From NCBI RefSeq assembly GCF_041380015.1, contig NZ_CP159978.1: DNA of 64,000 nt; one strand, given 5' to 3'. The notes beneath the pieces are model-generated. The model ran no database searches, had not been told where the DNA came from, and saw only the letters and a list, made by a program, of their open reading frames with translations. Source of the stretch: Buchananella felis. GTDB taxonomy: Bacteria > Actinomycetota > Actinomycetes > Actinomycetales > Actinomycetaceae. Both the position numbers and the translations under genes were made by a program. Within the stretch, counting starts at the first letter, position 1. Each line of letters begins with the position of its first letter. Positions 50,320 to 64,000 of the stretch are shown piece after piece.

Positions 50320-51606
50320 CTAGATCAGGGGCGCGAAAGGCCGCAGCAGCCGCTCGCCGACGCGGTGGATGAGCGGGCGGTTGTCCCATTCCTCCAGGGT
50401 GAGGCGGCGTGACTGGCTGAGGTCCCGCAGAAAGACCGCCTCCATGTTTTGCGCCTGGCCGTAGTCGAAGAACTCCAGGTTGACCTCGTAGTTGCCGCGC
50501 AGGCTGAGACGGTCGATGTTGGCGGTGCCGATGGTGGACCAGCGGCCGTCCACGGTGGCGGTCTTTGCGTGGATCATTGCGCCCCGGTAGAGCCACAGCT
50601 CCACGCCTGCCTCCAGGAGGCGGGAGTAGTGGGAACGGGCCACCCAGTCGGCGACCACGTGGTTGGAGATCTCCGGCACCAGCACCTTCACGTCCACCCC
50701 GCGCCTGGCGGCCGCGATGAGGGCGTCCAGGATTTCCTGGTCGGGGATGAAGTAGGCCTGGGTGATCCAGACGCGGTCGGTGGCCCGCTCGCACGCGTCG
50801 ATGTACAGGCCGCGGACGGGGAAGAGCCATTTAGTGGGGGTGTTCTGGGCGGCGCGGATGCGGGCGTTCCAGGATCGGGCTCCTGCGTCGGGCAGGGCGG
50901 GCAGCTTGCCGCGCCGGTGCTCGTTCCAGAAGTCAACGAAGGCGTTTTCGAGCTCCCAGGCCCCCTCGCCCTGCACGCGCACGTGGGTGTCGCGCCACTC
51001 GGCGTGGTACAGGCTGCCGATGTTGTAGCCGCCGGTGTAGCCGTCCACGCCGTCCACCACCAGGATTTTGCGGTGGTCGCGGCCAAAGTGGCGCAGGGAG
51101 AGGGAGAGCATTCCCCAGTTGAAGGTGGGGAAGCGCAGCACGTGCAGGTTGGCCATCTTGGGGAAGGCGAACAGGCGGGGGTCCACCACCCAGTTGCCGA
51201 AGGCGTCGTAGATGATCCGAACGTCAACGCCGCGCTTGGCGGCCTGGATGAGCTCGTGCTTGAACTGCTCGCCCCATTCGTCGCTCTTCCAGATGTAGGT
51301 CTCGAAGTAGATGTGGTGCTTGGCCGCGCGAATGGAGGCGAGCATGGCCTCGTACAAGGCCCGGGCATCGGTGTAGGTGGTGACGCAGTTGCCGGCCACG
51401 GAGGTGGCCTCGGGCGGGCCGGTGAGGAACGAATCGGCGGTGAACTTGCGGCGCTTTCGCAGGTGATCGTTGATCATCACGGTGGCAAGGGTGACCGCCT
51501 GGGCGGCGGCGATGCTGCCGATCCACCACTTGGCTGCGCGGGTGATGGTGCGCGGGCTGGGTGGGGTTAAGAGTTTGCGTGCAAGGCGGTAGCGCCACGA
51601 TGTCAT
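50320..51606 (-). CDS. cls: Phospholipase D-type cardiolipin synthase
   Basis: A 428-residue membrane-associated enzyme that probably makes cardiolipin by transferring a phosphatidyl group. One N-terminal helix (WWIGSIAAAQAVTLATVMIN) precedes two PLD domains. Both HKD motifs are intact: HFGRDHRKILVVDG and YRGAMIHAKTATVDG, each followed by a GG or GT(A)NID strand. ATG 51606 is chosen as the first start with family-like sequence; the frame is open further, into gatC. It diverges from the gat operon with a 45-nt gap. Confidence 0.9.
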   Translation of the reverse strand: MTSWRYRLARKLLTPPSPRTITRAAKWWIGSIAAAQAVTLATVMINDHLRKRRKFTADSFLTGPPEATSVAGNCVTTYTDARALYEAMLASIRAAKHHIYFETYIWKSDEWGEQFKHELIQAAKRGVDVRIIYDAFGNWVVDPRLFAFPKMANLHVLRFPTFNWGMLSLSLRHFGRDHRKILVVDGVDGYTGGYNIGSLYHAEWRDTHVRVQGEGAWELENAFVDFWNEHRRGKLPALPDAGARSWNARIRAAQNTPTKWLFPVRGLYIDACERATDRVWITQAYFIPDQEILDALIAAARRGVDVKVLVPEISNHVVADWVARSHYSRLLEAGVELWLYRGAMIHAKTATVDGRWSTIGTANIDRLSLRGNYEVNLEFFDYGQAQNMEAVFLRDLSQSRRLTLEEWDNRPLIHRVGERLLRPFAPLI

Positions 51607-51638
51607 GGTGGTAACTCTATGCAATGGCGGGCTGACAC

Positions 51639-51644
51639 TAGAAT
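51639..51644 (+). promoter_or_regulatory. Leaderless-type -10 box for gatCAB
   Basis: TAGAAT lies 7 nt before the gatC ATG with no Shine-Dalgarno sequence, so the operon is probably leaderless. Confidence 0.5.
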
Positions 51645-51651
51645 CGAGCCC

Positions 51652-51951
51652 ATGACCACGTTCACCACCGGCGAGGTGCACCGCTTGGCGGGCCTCGCGC
51701 GCATTGCAATGACAGACCAGGAGGCGGCCAAGCTGGCCAGCGAGCTGGAGGTGATCGCCAACTCTGTGGCGCGAATCAACCAGTTTGTGGGGCCGGACGT
51801 GCCGGCCACGTCTCACCCGATTCCGCTGACGAACGTCATGCGTGAGGACGTCGTAGTGCCGACGCTGTCCCAGGAGGAGTCCTTGGCGATGGCGCCCGCC
51901 AGCGAGGATGGGCGTTTCTTGGTGCCGCAGATTCTGGGGGAGGACGCGTGA
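51652..51951 (+). CDS. gatC: Glutamyl/aspartyl-tRNA amidotransferase subunit C
   Basis: GatC stabilises the GatAB complex, which amidates misacylated Glu-tRNA(Gln) and/or Asp-tRNA(Asn). The 99-residue protein shows HRLAGLARIAMTDQEAAKLA and the C-terminal MREDVVVPTLSQEESLAMAP and DGRFLVPQIL. It is the first gene of gatCAB and overlaps gatA by 4 nt (GTGA). Confidence 0.95.
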   Translation: MTTFTTGEVHRLAGLARIAMTDQEAAKLASELEVIANSVARINQFVGPDVPATSHPIPLTNVMREDVVVPTLSQEESLAMAPASEDGRFLVPQILGEDA

Positions 51952-53450
51952 ACGAGCTGATCAAGCACAGTGCGGCCAAGCAGGCCGCGATGCTGGCCGC
52001 CGGTGAGGTGAGCTCGGTTGAGCTGACCCAGGCGCACCTGGACCGTATCGCTGCGGTGGATGGGGAGGTGCACGCGTTCCTGAACGTGAGTGGGGAGGAT
52101 GCCCTGGCGACGGCGGCGGACGTGGACGCTCGCCGCGCTGCGGGCGAGGAGCTGCACCCGTTGGCTGGTGTGCCGGTGGCGGTGAAGGACGTGGTGGTCA
52201 CGAAGGGCCAGGTGACTACGGCGGCATCGAAGATGCTGGAGGGGTGGATTCCCCCGTACGACGCGACGCTGGTGAAGAAGCTGCGCGCTGCGGGCATGCC
52301 GATCTTGGGCAAGACGAACATGGACGAGTTCGCGATGGGCTCGTCCACGGAGCACTCCGCGTTCGGCCCCACTCGCAACCCGTGGGACCTGGAGCGCATT
52401 CCTGGCGGTAGTGGTGGTGGATCGGCCGCTGCGGTGGGCGCGTTTGAGGCGCCGCTGGCGGTGGGCACGGACACGGGTGGTTCGATCCGTCAGCCGGCGG
52501 CGGTGACGGGCACGGTGGGCGTGAAGCCCACGTATGGCTCGATTTCCCGCTATGGCCTCATTGCGATGGCTTCCTCGTTGGACCAGGCCGGTCCGTGCAC
52601 GCGCACCGTGGAGGACGCCGCGTTGTTCCACGAGGTGATGGGCGGTCACGACCCGCTGGATTCCACCTCGCTGCCGATGCCGTGCACGGGTTACGTGGCG
52701 GCGGCGCGTGACACCTCCTCCTTGGAGGGCGTGCGCGTGGCGGTGGTCAAGCAGCTGACGGGCGAGGGCTACGAGGAGGGCGTGCGCGCCTCCTTCGAGG
52801 AGTCCCTGGACCTGCTGCGTGAGGCGGGTGCGCAGATCGTGGAGGTGGACTGCCCTTCGTTTGAGATCGCGCTGGACGCCTACTACCTGTTGATGCCGGC
52901 GGAGGTTTCTTCGAACCTGGCGAAGTTTGATGGCATGCGTTATGGCTTGCGTGTGGAGCCCGACGATGGCCCGGTTACCGCAGAGCGCGTGATGGCCGCT
53001 ACGCGTGCGGCCGGTTTTGGTGACGAGGTCAAGCGCCGCATCATCTTGGGCACCTACGCGTTGAGCGCCGGCAACATTGACCACTATTACGGGGCGGCGC
53101 TGAGGGCCCGCACGCTGGTGCAGCGTGATTTCGCGAAGGCCTTTGAGCAGGCCGACGTTCTAGTCTCGCCTACGGCACCGACGGTGGCTTTCAAGTTTGG
53201 CGCCAAGGTGGATGACCCGATGGCGATGTACCTGAACGACGTTGCCACGATTCCCGCGAACCTGGCCGGCGTGCCGGGCATGTCGCTGCCGTCGGGCCTG
53301 TCTGAGGGCCTGCCGGTTGGTTTCCAGATCCTGGCCCCGGCGTTCGAGGACGCCCGCCTGTACCGCGTCGGTGGCGTGCTGGAGCGCGCCCTGGAGTCCA
53401 AGTGGGGCGGCCCGCTGCTGGCCAGCGCCCCGGCCCTGAAGGAGAACTGA
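51948..53450 (+). CDS. gatA: Glutamyl/aspartyl-tRNA amidotransferase subunit A
   Basis: The amidase that releases ammonia from glutamine for the tRNA amidation. The 500-residue amidase-signature protein has the catalytic triad at Lys80 (VPVAVKDVVV), the cis-Ser155 in IPGGSGGGSAAAVG and Ser179 in TDTGGSIRQPA. FEMALTKS-type elements appear as MDEFAMGSSTEHSAFG. Coupled to gatC by overlap and to gatB by a 1-nt gap. Confidence 0.97.
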   Translation: MNELIKHSAAKQAAMLAAGEVSSVELTQAHLDRIAAVDGEVHAFLNVSGEDALATAADVDARRAAGEELHPLAGVPVAVKDVVVTKGQVTTAASKMLEGWIPPYDATLVKKLRAAGMPILGKTNMDEFAMGSSTEHSAFGPTRNPWDLERIPGGSGGGSAAAVGAFEAPLAVGTDTGGSIRQPAAVTGTVGVKPTYGSISRYGLIAMASSLDQAGPCTRTVEDAALFHEVMGGHDPLDSTSLPMPCTGYVAAARDTSSLEGVRVAVVKQLTGEGYEEGVRASFEESLDLLREAGAQIVEVDCPSFEIALDAYYLLMPAEVSSNLAKFDGMRYGLRVEPDDGPVTAERVMAATRAAGFGDEVKRRIILGTYALSAGNIDHYYGAALRARTLVQRDFAKAFEQADVLVSPTAPTVAFKFGAKVDDPMAMYLNDVATIPANLAGVPGMSLPSGLSEGLPVGFQILAPAFEDARLYRVGGVLERALESKWGGPLLASAPALKEN

Positions 53451-53451
53451 G

Positions 53452-54948
53452 ATGACGGACCTGCTGGACTACGACGAGGTCACCGCCCGCTTCGACCCGG
53501 TGCTGGGCATCGAGGTGCACGTGGAGCTGGGGACGGCCACGAAGATGTTTGATGGCGCCCCGAACGCGTTTGGTGGCGAGCCGAACGAGTACGTCACTCC
53601 GGTGTCGCTGGGTCTGCCGGGCACTCTGCCGGTGGTGAACGCGACGGCGGTGCGTTACGCGGTGATGATCGGCCTGGCGCTGAACTGCAAGATCCGCGAG
53701 TCTTGCCGTTTTGCCCGGAAGAACTACTTCTACCCGGACGTGCCGAAGAACTTCCAGACCTCCCAGTACGACGAGCCGATCGCCTACGACGGCTACCTGG
53801 ACGTGGAGCTGGAGGACGGCGCGGTGTTCCGCGTGGAGATCGAGCGGGCGCACATGGAGGAGGATGCCGGCAAGAACACCCACGTGGGTGGTTCGGCCGG
53901 TCGCATCCAGGGGGCGGACTACTCGCTGGTGGACTACAACCGCGCCGGCGTGCCGCTGGTGGAGATCGTGACTCGTCCCGTTGCCGGGGCGGGGGAGCGG
54001 GCCCCCGAGGTGGCGCGCGCGTACGTGCAGGCGTTGCGGGACATCTTCCGCGCGTTGGGCGTGAGCGAGGCCCGCATGGAGCGCGGCAACGTGCGTGCGG
54101 ACATTAACGTCTCGCTACGCGAGGGAGTGGACGCGCCGCTGGGCACTCGCACGGAGACCAAGAACGTCAACTCCTTCCGCGCGATCGAGCGGGCGGTGCG
54201 TTTTGAGATGCAGCGCCAGGGCGCGATCCTGGCGGGTGGCGGCAAGGTGGTGCAGGAGACGCGCCACTGGCACGAGGACACGGGTACCACCTCGGCGGGC
54301 CGCGAGAAGTCTGACGCGGACGACTACCGCTACTTCCCCGAGCCGGACCTGGTGCCGGTGGTGTGCACGCCGGAGTGGGTGGAGGAGGTGCGCGCCTGCC
54401 TGCCGGAGATGCCGGCGGTGCGCCGCCGCCGCCTGCAGGAGGAGTGGGCTTGCACCGACCTGGAGATGCGCGACGTTCTGAACGCCGGCGCCCTGGACAT
54501 CATCGAGGCGACCGTGGCGGCCGGTGCCGGCGCGGCGGCCGCCCGGAAGTGGTGGCTGGGTGAGCTCTCCCGCGAGGCCAAGGAGCGCGGCGTGGCGCTG
54601 GAGGAGTTGCCGGTTGGTCCGGCGGACGTTGCAGAGCTGGCCGCCTTGGTGGACAAGGGCGAGTTGAATGACAAGCTGGCGCGCCAGGCGCTGGCCGGCA
54701 TGCTCGCCGGCGAGGGCAGCGCCGCTGAGGTCGTGGCAAAGCGCGGACTGGCGGTGGTGAGCGACGACGGCGCCCTGCGGACCGCAGTCGAGGAGGCGCT
54801 GTCCGCGCAGCCCGACGTGGCGGACAAGATCCGCTCCGGCAAGGTCGCGGCCGCCGGTGCGATCGTCGGCGCGGTCATGAAGGCCACCAAGGGGCAGGCC
54901 GACGCCGCCCGCGTGCGCGAGCTGATCATGGAGGTCTGCGGCGCCTGA
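53452..54948 (+). CDS. gatB: Glutamyl/aspartyl-tRNA amidotransferase subunit B
   Basis: The kinase-like subunit that activates the misacylated tRNA with ATP and transfers ammonia. The 498-residue protein has the GatB start (VLGIEVHVELGTATKMF), LGLPGTLPVVN, FARKNYFYPDVPKNFQTSQY, and the DYNRAGVPLVEIVT and ETKNVNSFRAIERAV blocks; a C-terminal Yqey-like tail follows. Ends in a strong terminator. Confidence 0.97.
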   Translation: MTDLLDYDEVTARFDPVLGIEVHVELGTATKMFDGAPNAFGGEPNEYVTPVSLGLPGTLPVVNATAVRYAVMIGLALNCKIRESCRFARKNYFYPDVPKNFQTSQYDEPIAYDGYLDVELEDGAVFRVEIERAHMEEDAGKNTHVGGSAGRIQGADYSLVDYNRAGVPLVEIVTRPVAGAGERAPEVARAYVQALRDIFRALGVSEARMERGNVRADINVSLREGVDAPLGTRTETKNVNSFRAIERAVRFEMQRQGAILAGGGKVVQETRHWHEDTGTTSAGREKSDADDYRYFPEPDLVPVVCTPEWVEEVRACLPEMPAVRRRRLQEEWACTDLEMRDVLNAGALDIIEATVAAGAGAAAARKWWLGELSREAKERGVALEELPVGPADVAELAALVDKGELNDKLARQALAGMLAGEGSAAEVVAKRGLAVVSDDGALRTAVEEALSAQPDVADKIRSGKVAAAGAIVGAVMKATKGQADAARVRELIMEVCGA

Positions 54949-54956
54949 GCGTTCCG

Positions 54957-54999
54957 CACTAGGCGGGAGCGTCCAGTTACTGGACGCTCCCGCCTAGTG
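54957..54999 (+). terminator. Terminator of gatCAB
   Basis: A perfect 20-bp stem (CACTAGGCGGGAGCGTCCAG and complement) around TTA, followed by ATTTT. Confidence 0.93.
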
Positions 55000-55158
55000 A
55001 TTTTGGCCGGACTGTGGGCAGTGGCTGCTTGGGGGCGGGCGGGAAAAACGTCGTCCACAAATGACACGCGCGAAATTGTGGGCCTTAGGTACTAGCCAAT
55101 CGGGGGGTGGGCGCGCCAATATCGGGGCGAACATCACGTCTTCATGTGAGGAGCGAGC

Positions 55159-56544
<1,386 letters not shown>

Positions 56545-56576
56545 GCCGGAAGGGCGAAGGCCCGGCGGTTGAAGCC

Positions 56577-56610
56577 TGGTGGGCGGGGTGGCAAGCCACC
56601 CCGCCCACCA
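56577..56610 (+). terminator. Terminator after malic enzyme
   Basis: A perfect 16-bp stem (TGGTGGGCGGGGTGGC and complement) around AA, followed by ATTTTCGTT. Confidence 0.93.
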
Positions 56611-56668
56611 ATTTTCGTTGCGATTCCAGGGAAAATGGGGCGTGTGTTGCGTGCCACGTGGATCGGAG

Positions 56669-56697
56669 TTGACACGGCTGCGGAAACTGCGTAAATT
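56669..56697 (+). promoter_or_regulatory. rRNA operon promoter
   Basis: TTGACA (56669-56674), 17-bp spacer, TAAATT (56692-56697), close to consensus. It lies about 320 nt before 16S. The T/G-rich leader to 57016 holds the usual processing and antitermination region, with a hairpin at about 56707-56740, and no gene. Confidence 0.7.
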
Positions 56698-57016
56698 ATT
56701 CACTCGCTGCCGGGGAGCACGGCTTCCGGGAAGCGAGCAGTGAATCTGAGGCCTGCGGGCCACGGAGGAGCGATCAACAAGCCATCTTGTTGGGGTGCTG
56801 GTTCTGTTTGGGGCTGGTGTTCTGGTGGGTGTGGGTGTTGTTTGGGAACTCAATAGTGTGTGGTTTGTTTTTTGTTTAGTGTTTGTTTTTTGGGCTGACT
56901 GTTTTGGTTGGTCTGTTTTGTTTGCCTGGCCTTTTTGGTTGGGTGTTGTTTTTGTCAGGGTTTCTGGCAGGGGCTTTGGCTGGCTGGCCTGTTTGTGGGT
57001 TGGTTGGTTTTGGTTT

Positions 57017-62105
<5,089 letters not shown>

Positions 62106-62195
62106 ACACCAAAACACGCCAAACAACAAACCCGAACACAACACCACACGCTCACACCCCCTATACGGTTACAAACCCACCAAGGGTTAAAACAC

Positions 62196-62314
62196 GTGCG
62201 GCGGTCACAGCAGCAGGGAAACGCCCGGCCCCATACCGAACCCGGAAGCTAAGCCTGCCAGCGCCAATGGTACTGCACCCGCCAGGGTGTGGGAGAGTAG
62301 GACACCGCCGCCAC
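62196..62314 (+). rRNA. rrf: 5S ribosomal RNA
   Basis: The ends GTGCGGCGG and CCGCCGCCAC pair, and CCCATACCGAACCCGGAAGC in loop B/C and GGGAGAGTAGGACACCGCC near the 3' end are diagnostic. About 119 nt, 90 nt after 23S, completing the operon. Confidence 0.95.
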
Positions 62315-62327
62315 CAACCACAACACA

Positions 62328-62370
62328 ACGGCCCCCGTAGCGCGAACCAAACCGCAGCAACGGGGGCCGT
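62328..62370 (+). terminator. rRNA operon terminator
   Basis: A perfect 11-bp stem (ACGGCCCCCGT and complement) around a 21-nt loop, 14 nt past the 5S gene. There is no T-run. Confidence 0.6.
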
Positions 62371-62448
62371 CCCCACACCCACCCAAACCAGCCCAACACC
62401 ACACCCGCACCAACCACGGCAACACACCCCCGGTGTTGAAACTAGACG

Positions 62449-63521
62449 AAACCCGGCCCTAACTAGACGTTCGATGCTCCATCTCGACGTTCGAAGCTTC
62501 AACTCGACGAAAACCCGGCCCAACGTCGAGTTGAAGGACCCAACGTCTGGTTGACAGGGGGACTGGCGCACCAAGCCGGGAGCGCGTCTTTAAACAACCC
62601 AGACAGGGGCCACTCCACCCGGAACGTGAAAATCGACGTTCGACACCCCAACTAGACGTTCGAAACCCCAACTCGACGTTCGAAACCCCAACTCGACGTT
62701 CGAAACCCCAACTCGACGTTCGATGCCACAACTCGACGAAAAACCAGCCCAAACGTCGAGCCGAGCATTCAAACGTCCAGACGAAAACCCAAACGTCGAG
62801 CTGACTGGGGGACCTGCGCAGCGGCCGGGAGCGCGTCAGTGAATAACCCAGACAGGGGCCACTCTACCCGCAACGTGAAACTCGACGAATGTAGCTTCAA
62901 CTAGACGTTCGATGCCTCAACTCGACGAAAAACCAGCCCAAACGTCGAGCCGAAAAGCCGAACGTCGAGCTGAAAAGCCGAACGTCGAGCTGAAGAGCCG
63001 AACGTCTAGTTGACCGGGGGACCGACGCACCAAGCCGGGAGCGCGTCATCAACCAAATGAGCCAAAGGCGCCACACACGGAACGTGAAACTAGACGAAAG
63101 CAGCTTCAACTAGACGTTTGGCGCCTCAACTAGACGAAAAGCCGGCCCATACGTCGAGTTGACGGGCCCAACGTCGAGTTGACGGGCCCAACGTCGAGTT
63201 GAAAGGCCAAACGTCTAGTTGGCGAGCTGAATGTCGAGTCGACGGGCCCAACGTCTAGTTGACCGGGGGACCGACGCACCAAGCCGGGAGCGCGTCATCA
63301 ACCAAATGAGCCAAAGGCGCCACACACGGAACGTGAAACTAGACGAAAGCAGCTTCAACTAGACGTTTGGCGCCTCAACTAGACGAAAAGCCGGCCCATA
63401 CGTCGAGTTGACGGGCCCAACGTCGAGTTGAAAGGCCAAACGTCTAGTTGGCGAGCTGAATGTCGAGTCGACGGGCCCAACGTCGAGTTGACTGGGGGAC
63501 CGGGGCACCAAGCTGGGAGCC
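62449..63521. repeat. Five-module inverted-repeat array with ACGTC(G/T)AG cores
   Basis: About 39 copies of a core read as CT(A/C)GACG or ACGTC(G/T)AG. Each module begins with CT(A/C)GACG copies, then switches to the inverted orientation, often with a 20-21-bp phase. Modules end with a conserved cap GGGGGACYGRCGCACC.. GGGAGCGCGTC at 62557, 62807, 63016, 63265 and 63494, spaced 209-250 bp. A 43-nt linker ending GGAACGTGAAA joins modules. Modules 4 and 5 share about 168 identical bases (63012-63179 and 63261-63428). Reading frames on the minus strand come only from the repeats. Confidence 0.9.
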
Positions 63522-63719
63522 CAACCCGGCGGCCGAACCCGGCGGCCCAACCAACCCGAGCGGCCCTGCGCGTCGATGCCGAATATGTGACCCATGTCCG
63601 CCCGTAAATTGCGTCCCGGCACCACCCGCACACGGACTACGGCAGTTGCATGTTTGGCGCAGTTTGGCCCATGCGGGCCACGGGTTGAGCACCGCAACGT
63701 GGGGGAGAGGCTCGAGGCA

Positions 63720-63725
63720 TAGAAT
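63720..63725 (+). promoter_or_regulatory. Leaderless-type -10 box for ilvD
   Basis: TAGAAT lies 7 nt before the ilvD ATG at 63733 with no Shine-Dalgarno sequence. The same arrangement precedes gatC, DUF3039 and the PdtaS-like gene. Confidence 0.5.
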
Positions 63726-63732
63726 CACGCGC

Positions 63733-64000
63733 ATGGGTACCAACGAGATTGACATCAAGCCGCGCAGTCGGCAGGTGACCGATGGTCTGAAGGCCACGGC
63801 GTCGCGCGGAATGCTCCGCGCCGTCGGCATGGGGGACGCCGACTTCGTTAAGCCCCAGATCGGTGTCGCTTCATCCTGGAACGAGATCACGCCCTGCAAC
63901 CTTTCCCTCCAGCGCCTGGCGCAGGCGGCGAAGGAAGGCGTGCACGCCGCCGGTGGTTACCCGTTGGAGTTCGGCACGATCTCCGTCTCCGACGGCATCT
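63733..64000 (+). CDS. ilvD: Dihydroxy-acid dehydratase, 5' part
   Basis: IlvD dehydrates dihydroxy acids in valine, leucine and isoleucine synthesis. The 89 visible residues match the family start: RQVTDGLKATASRGMLRAVG, MGDADFVKPQIGVASSWNEI (the iron-sulfur ligand Cys is in TPCN) and GGYPLEFGTISVSDG. The gene runs off the window end. ATG 63733 is the first start after the -10 box. A repeat array of unknown role lies upstream. Confidence 0.93.
   Translation, partial: MGTNEIDIKPRSRQVTDGLKATASRGMLRAVGMGDADFVKPQIGVASSWNEITPCNLSLQRLAQAAKEGVHAAGGYPLEFGTISVSDGI

Noticed and set aside
49778..50830. Long minus-strand frame overlapping the cls end and the gap
   Set aside because: It is out of frame with the clear PLD domains and passes through the repeat array.
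62161..63899. Several minus-strand open frames in the array after 5S
   Set aside because: They only translate the repeats (NVELGFRTSSWG-like) in alternating frames, have no start context, and follow the array copy number.

Overview
The window is about 64 kb of high-GC actinobacterial chromosome. The evidence is a 23S rRNA with the actinobacterial insertion, a tRNA-free 16S-23S spacer, WhiB, PdtaS-type and DUF3039 genes, a prfB-ftsE-ftsX-smpB-ssrA cluster, GTG starts and leaderless promoters. The rRNA and gene set look most like Actinomycetaceae (Actinomyces and relatives). That placement is judged by eye, without database comparison.

Layout. 1-7 kb is core: an MFS exporter, prfB, ftsE, ftsX, an M23 peptidase that probably acts with FtsEX, smpB and tmRNA (ssrA), so two ribosome-release or rescue functions flank the cell-division peptidoglycan hydrolase module. 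7-16.4 kb, right behind ssrA, is an accessory region. It holds a truncated large serine recombinase, three IS remnants inserted one into another (IS3 into IS256 into IS1249 type), a hipBA toxin-antitoxin pair with a 20-bp inverted-repeat operator, two DUF4143 ATPase loci (one broken) that share short repeats upstream, and an SRPBCC gene split by an ISL3-family element with a perfect 8-bp target duplication. 16.4-31.6 kb holds small metabolic and unknown genes (TfoX-like, GyrI-like, GNAT, FMN reductase), HU, an ABC exporter, nagB, DUF3039 plus an SF2 helicase, a CpaB-like/TadZ-like pair and an osmC-thyA-folA operon. 31.6-47.8 kb has a PdtaS-like kinase, a repeat-filled gap, whiB, a giant FHA-FtsK/SpoIIIE ATPase, a four-gene kinase/regulator/ABC detoxification-type module and ligA. 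48-56.5 kb has two tandem paralogous membrane proteins, a phospholipase D/cardiolipin synthase, gatCAB and malic enzyme. 57-62.3 kb is a complete rRNA operon, then a 1.1-kb modular repeat array, then the start of ilvD.

The least explained material is non-coding. (1) A five-module array carries about 39 copies of an ACGTC(G/T)AG core, often phased 20-21 bp and inverted within each module, between the 5S gene and ilvD, with a smaller relative at 50.07-50.21 kb. (2) A 15-22-bp motif, consensus GGCGG(n)CGTCG(T/G)CC, recurs about 19 times in both intergenic and coding DNA. (3) A roughly 102-bp palindromic dispersed element occurs three times. (4) A mosaic of tandem repeats with five different periods fills 33.1-34.2 kb. 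These are sequence observations; no function is demonstrated.
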